Shown in pieces: positions 21,134-27,675 of a stretch of DNA of 52,105 nucleotides. The notes under the pieces were generated by a model. The model was not told where the DNA came from, did not search any database, and saw nothing but the letters and a program-made list of their open reading frames with translations. The position numbers and the translations under genes were made by a program. This stretch comes from Candidatus Falkowiibacteriota bacterium (GTDB lineage: Bacteria > Patescibacteriota > Patescibacteriia > CAIXNZ01), in assembly GCA_903920975.1 (NCBI GenBank), contig CAIXNZ010000023.1:1-52105 (forward strand). Reading direction: 5' to 3'. How positions within the stretch are numbered: the first letter of the stretch is position 1; the number at the start of each line of letters is the position of its first letter.

Positions 21134-22606
21134 TTATTTTTTCAAGAATTTTTCAAACAGGGTTCGTTTGGCTAAGATTGTTCTTATCTTGCCTTTAGCC
21201 ACGCTGGTTTTGGCAAATTTGATCCAGTCTTGATTAGGATATTTGCGATTTTTATCAATAAGTATTTCAATCATATCGCCGCTTTTTAAAGCTGTATCCA
21301 ATGAAGCTATATGATTATTGATCAAGGCGCCGGCGCATTTGTTACCTATCTCAGTATGTACATGATAAGCAAAATCAATGGGCGTTGATTCTTTCGGCAA
21401 ATCAATGACATCGCCCTTGGGCGTAAAAACAAAAATTCTGTCTTGAAAAACATCTATTTTCAAACGTTCAAGCAGTTTTTGATTCTCTGTGATTTCTTTT
21501 TGCCATTTGGTTAATTCTTTAAGCCACTTCATTTTTTTATCTGGTCTGATTGAACCTTTTTCATCATAATGCCAATGAGCAGCGATACCATATTCGGCCT
21601 CTTCATCCATTTCCTTAGTTCTGATTTGAATCTCAATAATTTCACCTTCCGGCGTAAAAACCGTAGTATGCAGCGATGAATAGCCGTTGGGTTTTGGCTG
21701 GGCAATAAAATCTTTAATTCTGCCCTTGAGCGGTTTCATCTCTCTGTGAATAATGCCCATGACTGCATAGCATGTTGGCATATCTTTAACAATTATTCTT
21801 AAAGCCACAAAATCATAAACGCGGTTAATATCCTTATCGTGTTTTATTAATTTTTGATAAAGACTGTAGAGTTGTTTGACCCTGCCCCTAACTTCTATAA
21901 AATCAATTTTTTCATTTTTTAATACTTGCTTGATAAAATCAATATTTTTTTCCAAATACTTTTCCTTAATTTTACCCTGCTCTTCAACGATCTGCTTTAT
22001 CCAATTATATTCTTTGGGGTATAAATATTTAAAAGCTTCTTCTTCTAGCCGTCCTTTCATTTCATACATACCCAAGCGGTTGGCAATGGGCGCATAAATT
22101 TCCAATACTTCTGAGGCAATACGAATTTGTTTGTTGCGAGGCAGGGCATAAAGAGTTTTTAGATTATGCAAACGGTCTGCAAATTTTATTAAAATTACGC
22201 GCAGATCTTCAGCCATAGAAATAAACATTTTACGCAGATTTTCAATATAGCGTTCCATACCGCGGTATTTAATGGTGCCCAATTTAGTAATACCGTTGAC
22301 TAAACTGGCTACATCCTCGCCAAAATCCTTTTGGATGTCTTTAATGGTGAATTTTGTATCTTCGGGCACATCATGGAGCAGACCGGCAATAATAATGGTC
22401 GGACTTAACTTTAATTCAGCCAGGGTCTGGGCAGTAGCCAGCGGGTGATAGATATATTCTTCGCCACTCATCCTTTTTTGACCGGCATGGGCTGTCTTGG
22501 CAAACTCAAAAGCCAGTTTGACCATTTCCAAATCAGCTTCTGGATGATACAGCTTGATTGTTTTGAGAAGTTGCTGAAATTCTTTTTCTAATGATTGAGT
22601 TTCCAT
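21134..22606 (-). CDS. Rel/SpoT-family (p)ppGpp synthetase/hydrolase, short form
   Basis: 490 aa. HD hydrolase domain with HAGQKRMSGEEYIYHP and LLHDVPEDT (about residues 74-82); synthetase domain with YDFVALRIIV and AQPKPNGYSSLHTTVF; TGS domain near the C-terminus (FTPKGDVIDLPKESTPIDFAYHVH). The protein ends soon after TGS, so the C-terminal helical, zinc-finger and ACT regions of full-length (about 730 aa) Rel are absent, which should alter ribosome-dependent control. Both catalytic domains look intact. It stands alone, convergent to parB. Confidence 0.9.
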   Translation of the reverse strand: METQSLEKEFQQLLKTIKLYHPEADLEMVKLAFEFAKTAHAGQKRMSGEEYIYHPLATAQTLAELKLSPTIIIAGLLHDVPEDTKFTIKDIQKDFGEDVASLVNGITKLGTIKYRGMERYIENLRKMFISMAEDLRVILIKFADRLHNLKTLYALPRNKQIRIASEVLEIYAPIANRLGMYEMKGRLEEEAFKYLYPKEYNWIKQIVEEQGKIKEKYLEKNIDFIKQVLKNEKIDFIEVRGRVKQLYSLYQKLIKHDKDINRVYDFVALRIIVKDMPTCYAVMGIIHREMKPLKGRIKDFIAQPKPNGYSSLHTTVFTPEGEIIEIQIRTKEMDEEAEYGIAAHWHYDEKGSIRPDKKMKWLKELTKWQKEITENQKLLERLKIDVFQDRIFVFTPKGDVIDLPKESTPIDFAYHVHTEIGNKCAGALINNHIASLDTALKSGDMIEILIDKNRKYPNQDWIKFAKTSVAKGKIRTILAKRTLFEKFLKK

Positions 22607-22661
22607 ATACAGCTCTTATTATAAATTACTTTGAGATAAATTGAAAGATTAGCCTCAACCC

Positions 22662-22690
22662 TTGACTAATTTATAAATATATGATATACT
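22662..22690 (+). promoter_or_regulatory. Promoter of small RNA 1
   Basis: TTGACT (22662-22667), 17-bp spacer, TATACT (22685-22690) with TGA extension. No open reading frame or plus-strand gene lies downstream before topA (minus strand). Confidence 0.72.
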
Positions 22691-22696
22691 ACAGGC

Positions 22697-22772
22697 AAAT
22701 GTAAGGGTTCTGTAAAGGACCTAATTGCGATGGGAAAAAGTCCGGCGTTTGATACGTTGGATTTTTTCTTTT
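22697..22772 (+). ncRNA. Candidate small RNA 1 (about 75 nt)
   Basis: Predicted start about 22697, seven nt past the -10. It folds into a small hairpin GGTTC/GGACC (22706-22721), a purine-rich linker, and a terminator CCGGCGT/ACGTTGG (22742-22760, with two G-U pairs), then a T-run. The first 12 nt (AAATGTAAGGGT, 22697-22708) are exactly complementary to 22846-22857 in small RNA 2. No coding potential is evident and it matches no RNA family known to me. The whole intergenic gap 22607-22935 is accounted for by this and small RNA 2. Confidence 0.62.
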
Positions 22773-22795
22773 TATCAAATTTCAATATTTTACCC

Positions 22796-22824
22796 TTGAC
22801 AAATTCAATCTTTTTTGATATGAT
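22796..22824 (+). promoter_or_regulatory. Promoter of small RNA 2
   Basis: TTGACA (22796-22801), 17-bp spacer, TATGAT (22819-22824) with a TGA extension: one of the best promoters in the window. Confidence 0.8.
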
Positions 22825-22829
22825 TCTCG

Positions 22830-22925
22830 TGATGGGAGAGTTGACACCCTTACATTTACATTGTAATTGGGGTTTAATCCTCTTCCATCACTAAAAAACC
22901 CCCGTTTTGTAATCGGGGATTTTTT
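22830..22925 (+). ncRNA. Candidate small RNA 2 (about 95 nt)
   Basis: Starts about 22830. A long hairpin closes with TGATGGGAGAG (22830-22840) and CTCTTCCATCA (22880-22890), has an asymmetric internal loop (TTGAC / TTAATC region), then an upper stem made of CCC/GGG and TTACA/TGTAA with an apical loop. An intrinsic terminator follows (CCCCG 22900-22904, CGGGG 22914-22918, T6), which also serves topA on the other strand. The 5' side of the upper arm carries ACCCTTACATTT, complementary to the 5' end of small RNA 1. Too short for tmRNA or RNase P RNA, and without the SRP RNA GGAA-loop consensus. Confidence 0.65.
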
Positions 22926-22935
22926 ATTTATTATA

Positions 22936-25071
22936 TTATTCTTCTTTTATTTTTTTAGGAGCATTGGGATTTTCCCAAGTGGCATAGTCGCAGTCGGGGT
23001 AACGATTACAGGCAAAAAAGATTTTGCCACGCTTGCTTCTTTTGACCACAACATCGCCCTCGCCGCATTTGGGACATTTTACACCAGTTGGTTTCTGGAT
23101 ATTTTTTGTAAATTTGCATTCTGGATAATTGGAACAAGCCAGGAACTTGCCAAAGCGACCAGTTTTAACTTTAAGAGCATTACCGCACTTGGGGCATTTT
23201 TCATTAGTTTCTTCGGCTGCTGATTCTTCTTTGGTTTCAAAAAGCGGTCGCGTGTTTTTGCATTCTGGATAATTGGAACAGGCTAAGAATTTGCCAAAAC
23301 GGCCCAATTTGATGACCATGGGCGAACCGCATTTATCGCATTTAATATCGGTTTTTTCTTCTGTGATTTCTTTTTTATTAATCTCTTTTTCTTTTTCTTT
23401 CAAAAGTTTGGCAAAAGGATTATAAAATTCAGAGATAACTTTTTGCCATTTCATTTTGCCTTCGGCAATGTCATCTAATTCATTCTCAACTGAAGCTGTA
23501 AAATTTAAGTCCACAATTTGAGGGAAATGTTCAACCAATAAATCAGTGACTATCACGCCGATTTCAGTTGGTCTTAATTTTTTTTCTTCATCTTTGACGA
23601 CATAATTTCTTTCCTGAATTGTGGAAAGTGTCGGCGCATAAGTAGAAGGACGGCCAATGCCATTTTTTTCCAATGCCTTGATTAATGTGGCTTCTGTATA
23701 ACGAGCCGGTGGCTGAGTAAAATGTTGTAATTTGTCCAATTTAATAAGATCTAGTTTGTCGGCCTCTTTTAAGGCAGGTAAAATATTTTCTTTGACAACA
23801 GCTTTATAGATTTTCATAAAGCCGTCAAATTTTACAATAGAGCCCACGGCTTGGAAAGTATAATCATTGGCTTTAATTTCTACGATTGTGGAATCCATAA
23901 TAGCCGGTTGCATTTGGCTGGCCAAAGTTCTTTGCCAGATTAATTTGTACAATCTTAATTGTCTCGGTTCTAAATATGTGGCAAGTTCATCTGGTGTGTG
24001 AAAAATATCAGTCGGCCTGATGGCTTCATGAGCTTCTTGCGCACCCTTAGATTTAGTTTTGTAAATTTTGGCAGACACAGGTAAATAATCTTGTCCAATT
24101 TTATCCTTAATATATGTCCTGATATTTTCCAAGGAAAAACTGGAAAGATTTAATGAGTCAGTTCTCATGTAAGTGATTAAACCAACCGAACCTTCAGAAC
24201 CCAGCTCAATACCTTCATAAAGTCTTTGGGCCAGCATCATGGTCTGTTTGGCAGAAAAGCCAAGTTTTCTGGCAGCTTCTTGCTGTAAAGTACTGGTGGT
24301 AAAAGGAGTGGGAGTGGCTTTTATGGTTTCTTTGCGTTCAATATTTTCTACAACATAATCAGCGTCCTTTAAATTATCTAAAACAGATTGAGCATGCTTT
24401 TCATCTTTGATGCCTAATTTTCCCACTGGCTTGCCATTTTCTTTGTTTAATTGGGCGACAAAATTTTGCTTATCTTTCTCTAAGGTAGCATCAATTGTCC
24501 AATATTCATCTTTTTTAAATTTTTCGATTTCTCTTTCGCGGTCAACGATTATTCGGACAGCTACTGACTGGACACGACCGGCTGAAAGGCCTTTGGTAAC
24601 TTTTTTCCAAAGCAAGGGAGAAAGCTTATAACCAACCAGGCGATCTAAAATTCTGCGTGCCTGTTGCGCATCAATCAGGTTTATATCAAGATGGCGAGGA
24701 TGGGCCAGCGCTTCATCAATGGCTTTTTTGGTTATTTCGTGAAAAGTAATTCTTTCAGAATTTTTATCATCCAAATTTAAAATATTGGCCAAATGCCAGG
24801 CAATGGCTTCGCCTTCACGGTCTTCATCGGTCGCGAGTATGACATTATCAACCTTGGCAGCTAATTTTTCCAGCTTGGAAACGATATTTTTGGCTTTCAG
24901 GGGCACTACATATTTTGGTTCAAAATTATGCTCCACATCAACGCCCAATTCTTTTTGCGGCAAATCGCGCACATGACCGAAAGAGGACTCCACTTTGAAG
25001 TCCTTGCCTAAAAATTTGGTAATGGTTTTTGCCTTAGTTGGCGATTCTACTATGACTAAAGATTTCGTCAT
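22936..25071 (-). CDS. topA: DNA topoisomerase I
   Basis: 711 aa type IA topoisomerase relaxing negative supercoils. TOPRIM domain with VIVESPTKAKTI (residues 6-17) and TDEDREGEAIAWHL (81-94); catalytic Tyr301 in LITYMRTDSLNLS. The C-terminus has three four-Cys zinc ribbons: CDKCGSPM...ACSNYPECK, CPKCGNAL...ACSNYPECK and CPKCGEGD...ACNRYPDC, the usual C-terminal DNA-binding modules. Transcribed away from dprA from a promoter lying just after the dprA stop. Confidence 0.96.
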   Translation of the reverse strand: MTKSLVIVESPTKAKTITKFLGKDFKVESSFGHVRDLPQKELGVDVEHNFEPKYVVPLKAKNIVSKLEKLAAKVDNVILATDEDREGEAIAWHLANILNLDDKNSERITFHEITKKAIDEALAHPRHLDINLIDAQQARRILDRLVGYKLSPLLWKKVTKGLSAGRVQSVAVRIIVDREREIEKFKKDEYWTIDATLEKDKQNFVAQLNKENGKPVGKLGIKDEKHAQSVLDNLKDADYVVENIERKETIKATPTPFTTSTLQQEAARKLGFSAKQTMMLAQRLYEGIELGSEGSVGLITYMRTDSLNLSSFSLENIRTYIKDKIGQDYLPVSAKIYKTKSKGAQEAHEAIRPTDIFHTPDELATYLEPRQLRLYKLIWQRTLASQMQPAIMDSTIVEIKANDYTFQAVGSIVKFDGFMKIYKAVVKENILPALKEADKLDLIKLDKLQHFTQPPARYTEATLIKALEKNGIGRPSTYAPTLSTIQERNYVVKDEEKKLRPTEIGVIVTDLLVEHFPQIVDLNFTASVENELDDIAEGKMKWQKVISEFYNPFAKLLKEKEKEINKKEITEEKTDIKCDKCGSPMVIKLGRFGKFLACSNYPECKNTRPLFETKEESAAEETNEKCPKCGNALKVKTGRFGKFLACSNYPECKFTKNIQKPTGVKCPKCGEGDVVVKRSKRGKIFFACNRYPDCDYATWENPNAPKKIKEE

Positions 25072-25108
25072 TTAATAAAAATTATAGATTAGATACTAAT
25101 TTCTTATA

Positions 25109-25137
25109 TTAATAACAGTAAAAAAAGTTTTTGTCAA
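25109..25137 (-). promoter_or_regulatory. Promoter of topA
   Basis: On the minus strand: TTGACA (complement of 25132-25137), 17-bp spacer, TATTAA (complement of 25109-25114). It lies two nt after the dprA stop, so topA can be expressed apart from dprA. Confidence 0.5.
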
Positions 25138-25138
25138 A

Positions 25139-26236
25139 TTATATATTTAATGCAATATAATTTTGTCCGCCTAAATTTTTAATTAAACCCTTCATTTCCA
25201 TCAAGCTTAAAGTACTGCTGACAACTGAAGCAGTTAGATTACATTCTTTGATTATTTGATCAATATGCTTGGGATCTTTATCAATATTTTCCATAATAAT
25301 TTTTTCCTCCAGAGTTTGCGGTAAAATCTTTTGATTGGTTACATAATTTTTTACCTCGCGCAAATTTAATTCGTCCAAAATATCCTGATAGCCGGTTACT
25401 AATTTGGCGCCCTTTTGAATTAATTTGTGCGTACCCATGGAATTGCGATTATAAAGAGAACCTGGCACGGCAAAGACTTCACGGTTTTGCTCCAAAGAAC
25501 AATAAGCAGTTATTAAAGCGCCAGAACTTTCAGCTGCTTCAATTACCAATGTTCCTAAAGACAATCCAGCGATTATTCTGTTGCGGGTGGGAAAATTGTG
25601 TTTAAGCGGTAACATGCCAATGGGAAATTCAGTAACAATTGTTCCGTCATTGTCTAAAATGTTTTTGGCCAAAAAGCGGTTGGAGGCAGGATAAATACTT
25701 TGCTGGTCAACTCCACTACCTAAAACTGCAATTGTCTTGCCCTTCACTTCCAGTGCGGCTTGATGGGCAATGGCATCAATTCCCAATGCTAATCCGCTGG
25801 TAATGGTAAAACCATTTTGAGAAAGCGGCTTAACCAATTCCATAGTAATTTGCTGACCATAATTGGAAGCTTTTCTGGTGCCCACAACTGCCAGATTAAA
25901 TTGTTGGTTCAAATTTTCCAAATTGCCCTTTACATATAGTAAAGCCGGCGGGTAAAATATCTCTTGCAAAAGTTTGGGATATTTTTCATCTTTGATTGTG
26001 ATAACTTTAATATTTTCCGCATCAACCTTTCCCAATTCCAAATCAGGATTTATATTTCCGCGGATTAAAATAAATTCCTCGGCAATTTTTTGTTCCAGTC
26101 CGCTTTTTAGCAGTTCATTATATGAGGCGCGCCAAGCAACTTCCATATTGGGGAAATAATTATAAAACCTGGCAAAGCGACTGGCTCCGATTTTGGCAAA
26201 TTGCGAAATAGCGATCCAATATTTTAAATCGTTCAT
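25139..26236 (-). CDS. dprA: DNA-processing protein DprA
   Basis: 365 aa protein that loads RecA on incoming single-stranded DNA in natural transformation. N-terminal helical region; the Rossmann-like core shows VVGTRKASNYGQQ, TSGLALGIDAIAHQ, VLGSGVDQQSIYPASNR, NFPTRNRIIAGLS and EAAESSGALITA, all family signatures. The C-terminal 60 residues form the winged-helix domain (HIDQIIKECNLTASVVSSTLSLMEMKGLI). Its presence suggests DNA uptake ability, which is common in CPR. Confidence 0.95.
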   Translation of the reverse strand: MNDLKYWIAISQFAKIGASRFARFYNYFPNMEVAWRASYNELLKSGLEQKIAEEFILIRGNINPDLELGKVDAENIKVITIKDEKYPKLLQEIFYPPALLYVKGNLENLNQQFNLAVVGTRKASNYGQQITMELVKPLSQNGFTITSGLALGIDAIAHQAALEVKGKTIAVLGSGVDQQSIYPASNRFLAKNILDNDGTIVTEFPIGMLPLKHNFPTRNRIIAGLSLGTLVIEAAESSGALITAYCSLEQNREVFAVPGSLYNRNSMGTHKLIQKGAKLVTGYQDILDELNLREVKNYVTNQKILPQTLEEKIIMENIDKDPKHIDQIIKECNLTASVVSSTLSLMEMKGLIKNLGGQNYIALNI

Positions 26237-26284
26237 ATTAATTTATCAATTATCAATTTTCAATATAACATAGAGCTGGCAATC

Positions 26285-26313
26285 TTGACAAAAGCGTATA
26301 AATTTAGTATGAT
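26285..26313 (+). promoter_or_regulatory. Promoter of small membrane-protein cassette 1
   Basis: TTGACA (26285-26290), 17-bp spacer, TATGAT (26308-26313). The predicted start is near 26320, just before a large inverted repeat in the leader. Confidence 0.72.
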
Positions 26314-26324
26314 GATTTATACAA

Positions 26325-26462
26325 TTAATATTCAGAATTCTATTCGCCAGCCAGGCGAAACGAAACAGATACCCTCCTTTTCTAAAGTAGGAGTAGCCAT
26401 AAGTTAGGATCCAAGCTTTATGCGAAAGATTCTACGCTGGCGGGTAGTGTTCTGGATATTAA
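26325..26462. repeat. Long inverted repeat in the leader of cassette 1
   Basis: Arms 26325-26351 and 26436-26462: of 27 paired positions, 22 are Watson-Crick, four are G-U-type and one is mismatched. The centre contains a smaller hairpin (CTCCT...AGGAG near 26374-26392). The arms begin TTAATATTCAGAA and end in CGCCAGC. It may be a structured 5' UTR or an inserted palindromic element. G-U pairs rather than mismatches suggest selection for RNA structure (inference). Confidence 0.75.
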
Positions 26463-26493
26463 CAATTGGCCTTAATAAAAAAAGGAGGAAAAA

Positions 26494-26781
26494 ATGAAGA
26501 ATGATACAAAGGCTTTTGTAGTAATTTTAGTTTTCTCTACTTTCTTTTCAGTACTCTCTTATCTTGATTACAATGCCAGTACAAGGATAGTTATCATGGG
26601 TTATACTATGGGGGGTACTAGGCGCATTGCTGCAAATGATCGTGACTCGCCACTTCATCCTAAAGAAAAAATGAATATCGTCTATTATACCCGGTCGCAA
26701 GATCGGGTATTTTTATTATTGACGTTATTTAACAATTGTGATAACTTCAAACTAAATTGTACGCTAAAAAAGGAGGGTTAA
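26494..26781 (+). CDS. Small hypothetical membrane protein, cassette 1
   Basis: 95-codon open frame with strong SD (AAAGGAGGAAAAA) before ATG 26494. An N-terminal hydrophobic helix (AFVVILVFSTFFSVLSYL) suggests a membrane or exported protein. An intrinsic terminator hairpin (26687-26718) lies inside the frame at about codons 65-75, and the promoter of the next cassette overlaps the last third, so the last 30 codons may never be transcribed from this unit. Either the mRNA is non-stop, or a frameshift in the A-run near 26665-26671 has lost the original stop. Not recognised. Confidence 0.5.
   Translation: MKNDTKAFVVILVFSTFFSVLSYLDYNASTRIVIMGYTMGGTRRIAANDRDSPLHPKEKMNIVYYTRSQDRVFLLLTLFNNCDNFKLNCTLKKEG
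26687..26718 (+). terminator. Intrinsic terminator inside the cassette 1 frame
   Basis: ATACCCG (26687-26693) pairs with CGGGTAT (26704-26710), then a T-rich run. The stem-loop ACCCGGTCGCAAGATCGGGT is identical to the one at 26975-26994. Confidence 0.85.
26719..26747 (+). promoter_or_regulatory. Promoter of small membrane-protein cassette 2
   Basis: TTGACG (26719-26724), 17-bp spacer, TAACTT (26742-26747) with TGA extension. Confidence 0.6.
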
Positions 26782-26934
26782 ATGAAAGATAATTGGATTG
26801 CTGCTGCTTATATCATCACGATTATGTTTATCTTTTTTCTTGTATTTAATCGCGTCGCTGATCCCCAATTTTTTGAGGCAATGATATTTGGAGTGCTTAT
26901 CCATGCCGCATGGCTGTCTTTTCCAAAAAAATAA
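26782..26934 (+). CDS. 50-aa membrane protein, cassette 2
   Basis: 50 codons from ATG 26782, directly after the TAA of the preceding frame and 7 nt from a strong SD (AAAAAAGGAGGG). The protein has two hydrophobic segments (WIAAAYIITIMFIFFLVF, and AMIFGVLIHAAWLSF) and a Lys-Lys end, i.e. a two-helix membrane peptide. It has its own promoter and is followed by a terminator. Family and function unknown; it might be a toxin-like or regulatory micropeptide, but nothing proves that. Confidence 0.6.
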   Translation: MKDNWIAAAYIITIMFIFFLVFNRVADPQFFEAMIFGVLIHAAWLSFPKK

Positions 26935-26974
26935 TACTTTCTCACGATTTGTAAAATCTAAATTGATTAGTAAT

Positions 26975-27000
26975 ACCCGGTCGCAAGATCGGGTTTTTTA
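26975..27000 (+). terminator. Intrinsic terminator after cassette 2
   Basis: ACCCG (26975-26979) and CGGGT (26990-26994) with T6. The same 20-nt stem-loop as at the end of cassette 1. Confidence 0.85.
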
Positions 27001-27010
27001 TTTAAAAAAA

Positions 27011-27088
27011 ATCGCTTTGTTTCAAAAATTGTTTGAAATAAAAGTAGGGACGGGTTTAAAACCCGTCCCTACGTAACGACAAAGCGGT
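27011..27088. repeat. Nested palindromes downstream of pth
   Basis: Outer arms ATCGCTTTGT (27011-27020) and ACAAAGCGGT (27079-27088). Inside, GTAGGGACGGGTTT (27044-27057) and AAACCCGTCCCTAC (27059-27072) form a perfect 14-bp palindrome, a type of dispersed GGGACGGG repeat seen in many bacteria. On the minus strand the outer stem follows pth and may act as its terminator. Confidence 0.75.
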
Positions 27089-27089
27089 T

Positions 27090-27665
27090 TTAGTTAAATT
27101 TATTTTGGATTTTTTCCAGAGGTTCGTTTTCGCAAAACATTTTAATGGCTTCAATTGTGTCTGGGATTTTTCCTTCCAATATTTCCTCATCTTCTTCACT
27201 GAATTTCTGTAAAACAAATTTGTCAGCTGGCATTATTTCCTTAAGTTCATTAGATATGCCGACTCGTATGCGAATAAAAGTTTTGGTTTTTAGATTTAGA
27301 ATTATTGAATCAATGCCTTTGTGGCCAGCTGAACTGGATTCAGTTGAGATTCTAATCTTGCCAATTGGCAAATCCAAATCATCTTGAATAACAATAATTT
27401 CCTTGGGTTTAATTTTATAGAAAGTTTTAAGAGATTTAACAGCTTGGCCCGATTCATTCATAAAGGTTTGGGGTTTGGCTAAAATAATTTTTTCAGCGCC
27501 AAAAGTGCCAGTGGCAACTTCGGCTTTAAATTTTTTTTCTGCTTTAAATTCTGATAAATCAAAAAGCCCCTGAATCATTAATTCATCAAGCAGGCGCCAG
27601 CCAACATTGTGTCTGGTGTTTTTGTATTCTGGGCCGGGATTTCCTAGTCCGATGATTAATTTCAT
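27090..27665 (-). CDS. pth: Peptidyl-tRNA hydrolase
   Basis: 191 aa enzyme releasing peptides from peptidyl-tRNA. LIIGLGNPGPEYKNTRHNVGWR (N-terminus) contains the catalytic His in TRHN; FMNESG, VIQDDLDLPIGKIR and SAGHKGIDSI complete the Pth signature. Normal length. It lies 10 nt downstream of der in a minus-strand operon LCP-der-pth. Confidence 0.96.
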   Translation of the reverse strand: MKLIIGLGNPGPEYKNTRHNVGWRLLDELMIQGLFDLSEFKAEKKFKAEVATGTFGAEKIILAKPQTFMNESGQAVKSLKTFYKIKPKEIIVIQDDLDLPIGKIRISTESSSAGHKGIDSIILNLKTKTFIRIRVGISNELKEIMPADKFVLQKFSEEDEEILEGKIPDTIEAIKMFCENEPLEKIQNKFN

Positions 27666-27675
27666 ATATTTTAGA

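Noticed and set aside
22697..22772. RNase P RNA candidate because of a GGGAAAAAGTCCGG stretch
   Set aside because: Resembles the conserved RNase P motif, but the unit is about 75 nt with its own terminator and lacks the rest of the RNA.
22841..22869. Third promoter TTGACA-17-TAATTG inside small RNA 2
   Set aside because: Spacing fits, but the -10 is poor and it overlaps the RNA 2 hairpin; kept as coincidence.
22830..22925. SRP (4.5S) RNA or 6S RNA
   Set aside because: No conserved GGAA-tetraloop consensus of SRP RNA; hairpin much shorter than 6S RNA.
26888..27076. 62-aa open frame ending in VGTGLKPVPT
   Set aside because: It covers a terminator and the GGGACGGGTTT palindrome and overlaps the 50-aa gene in another frame; repeat-derived.
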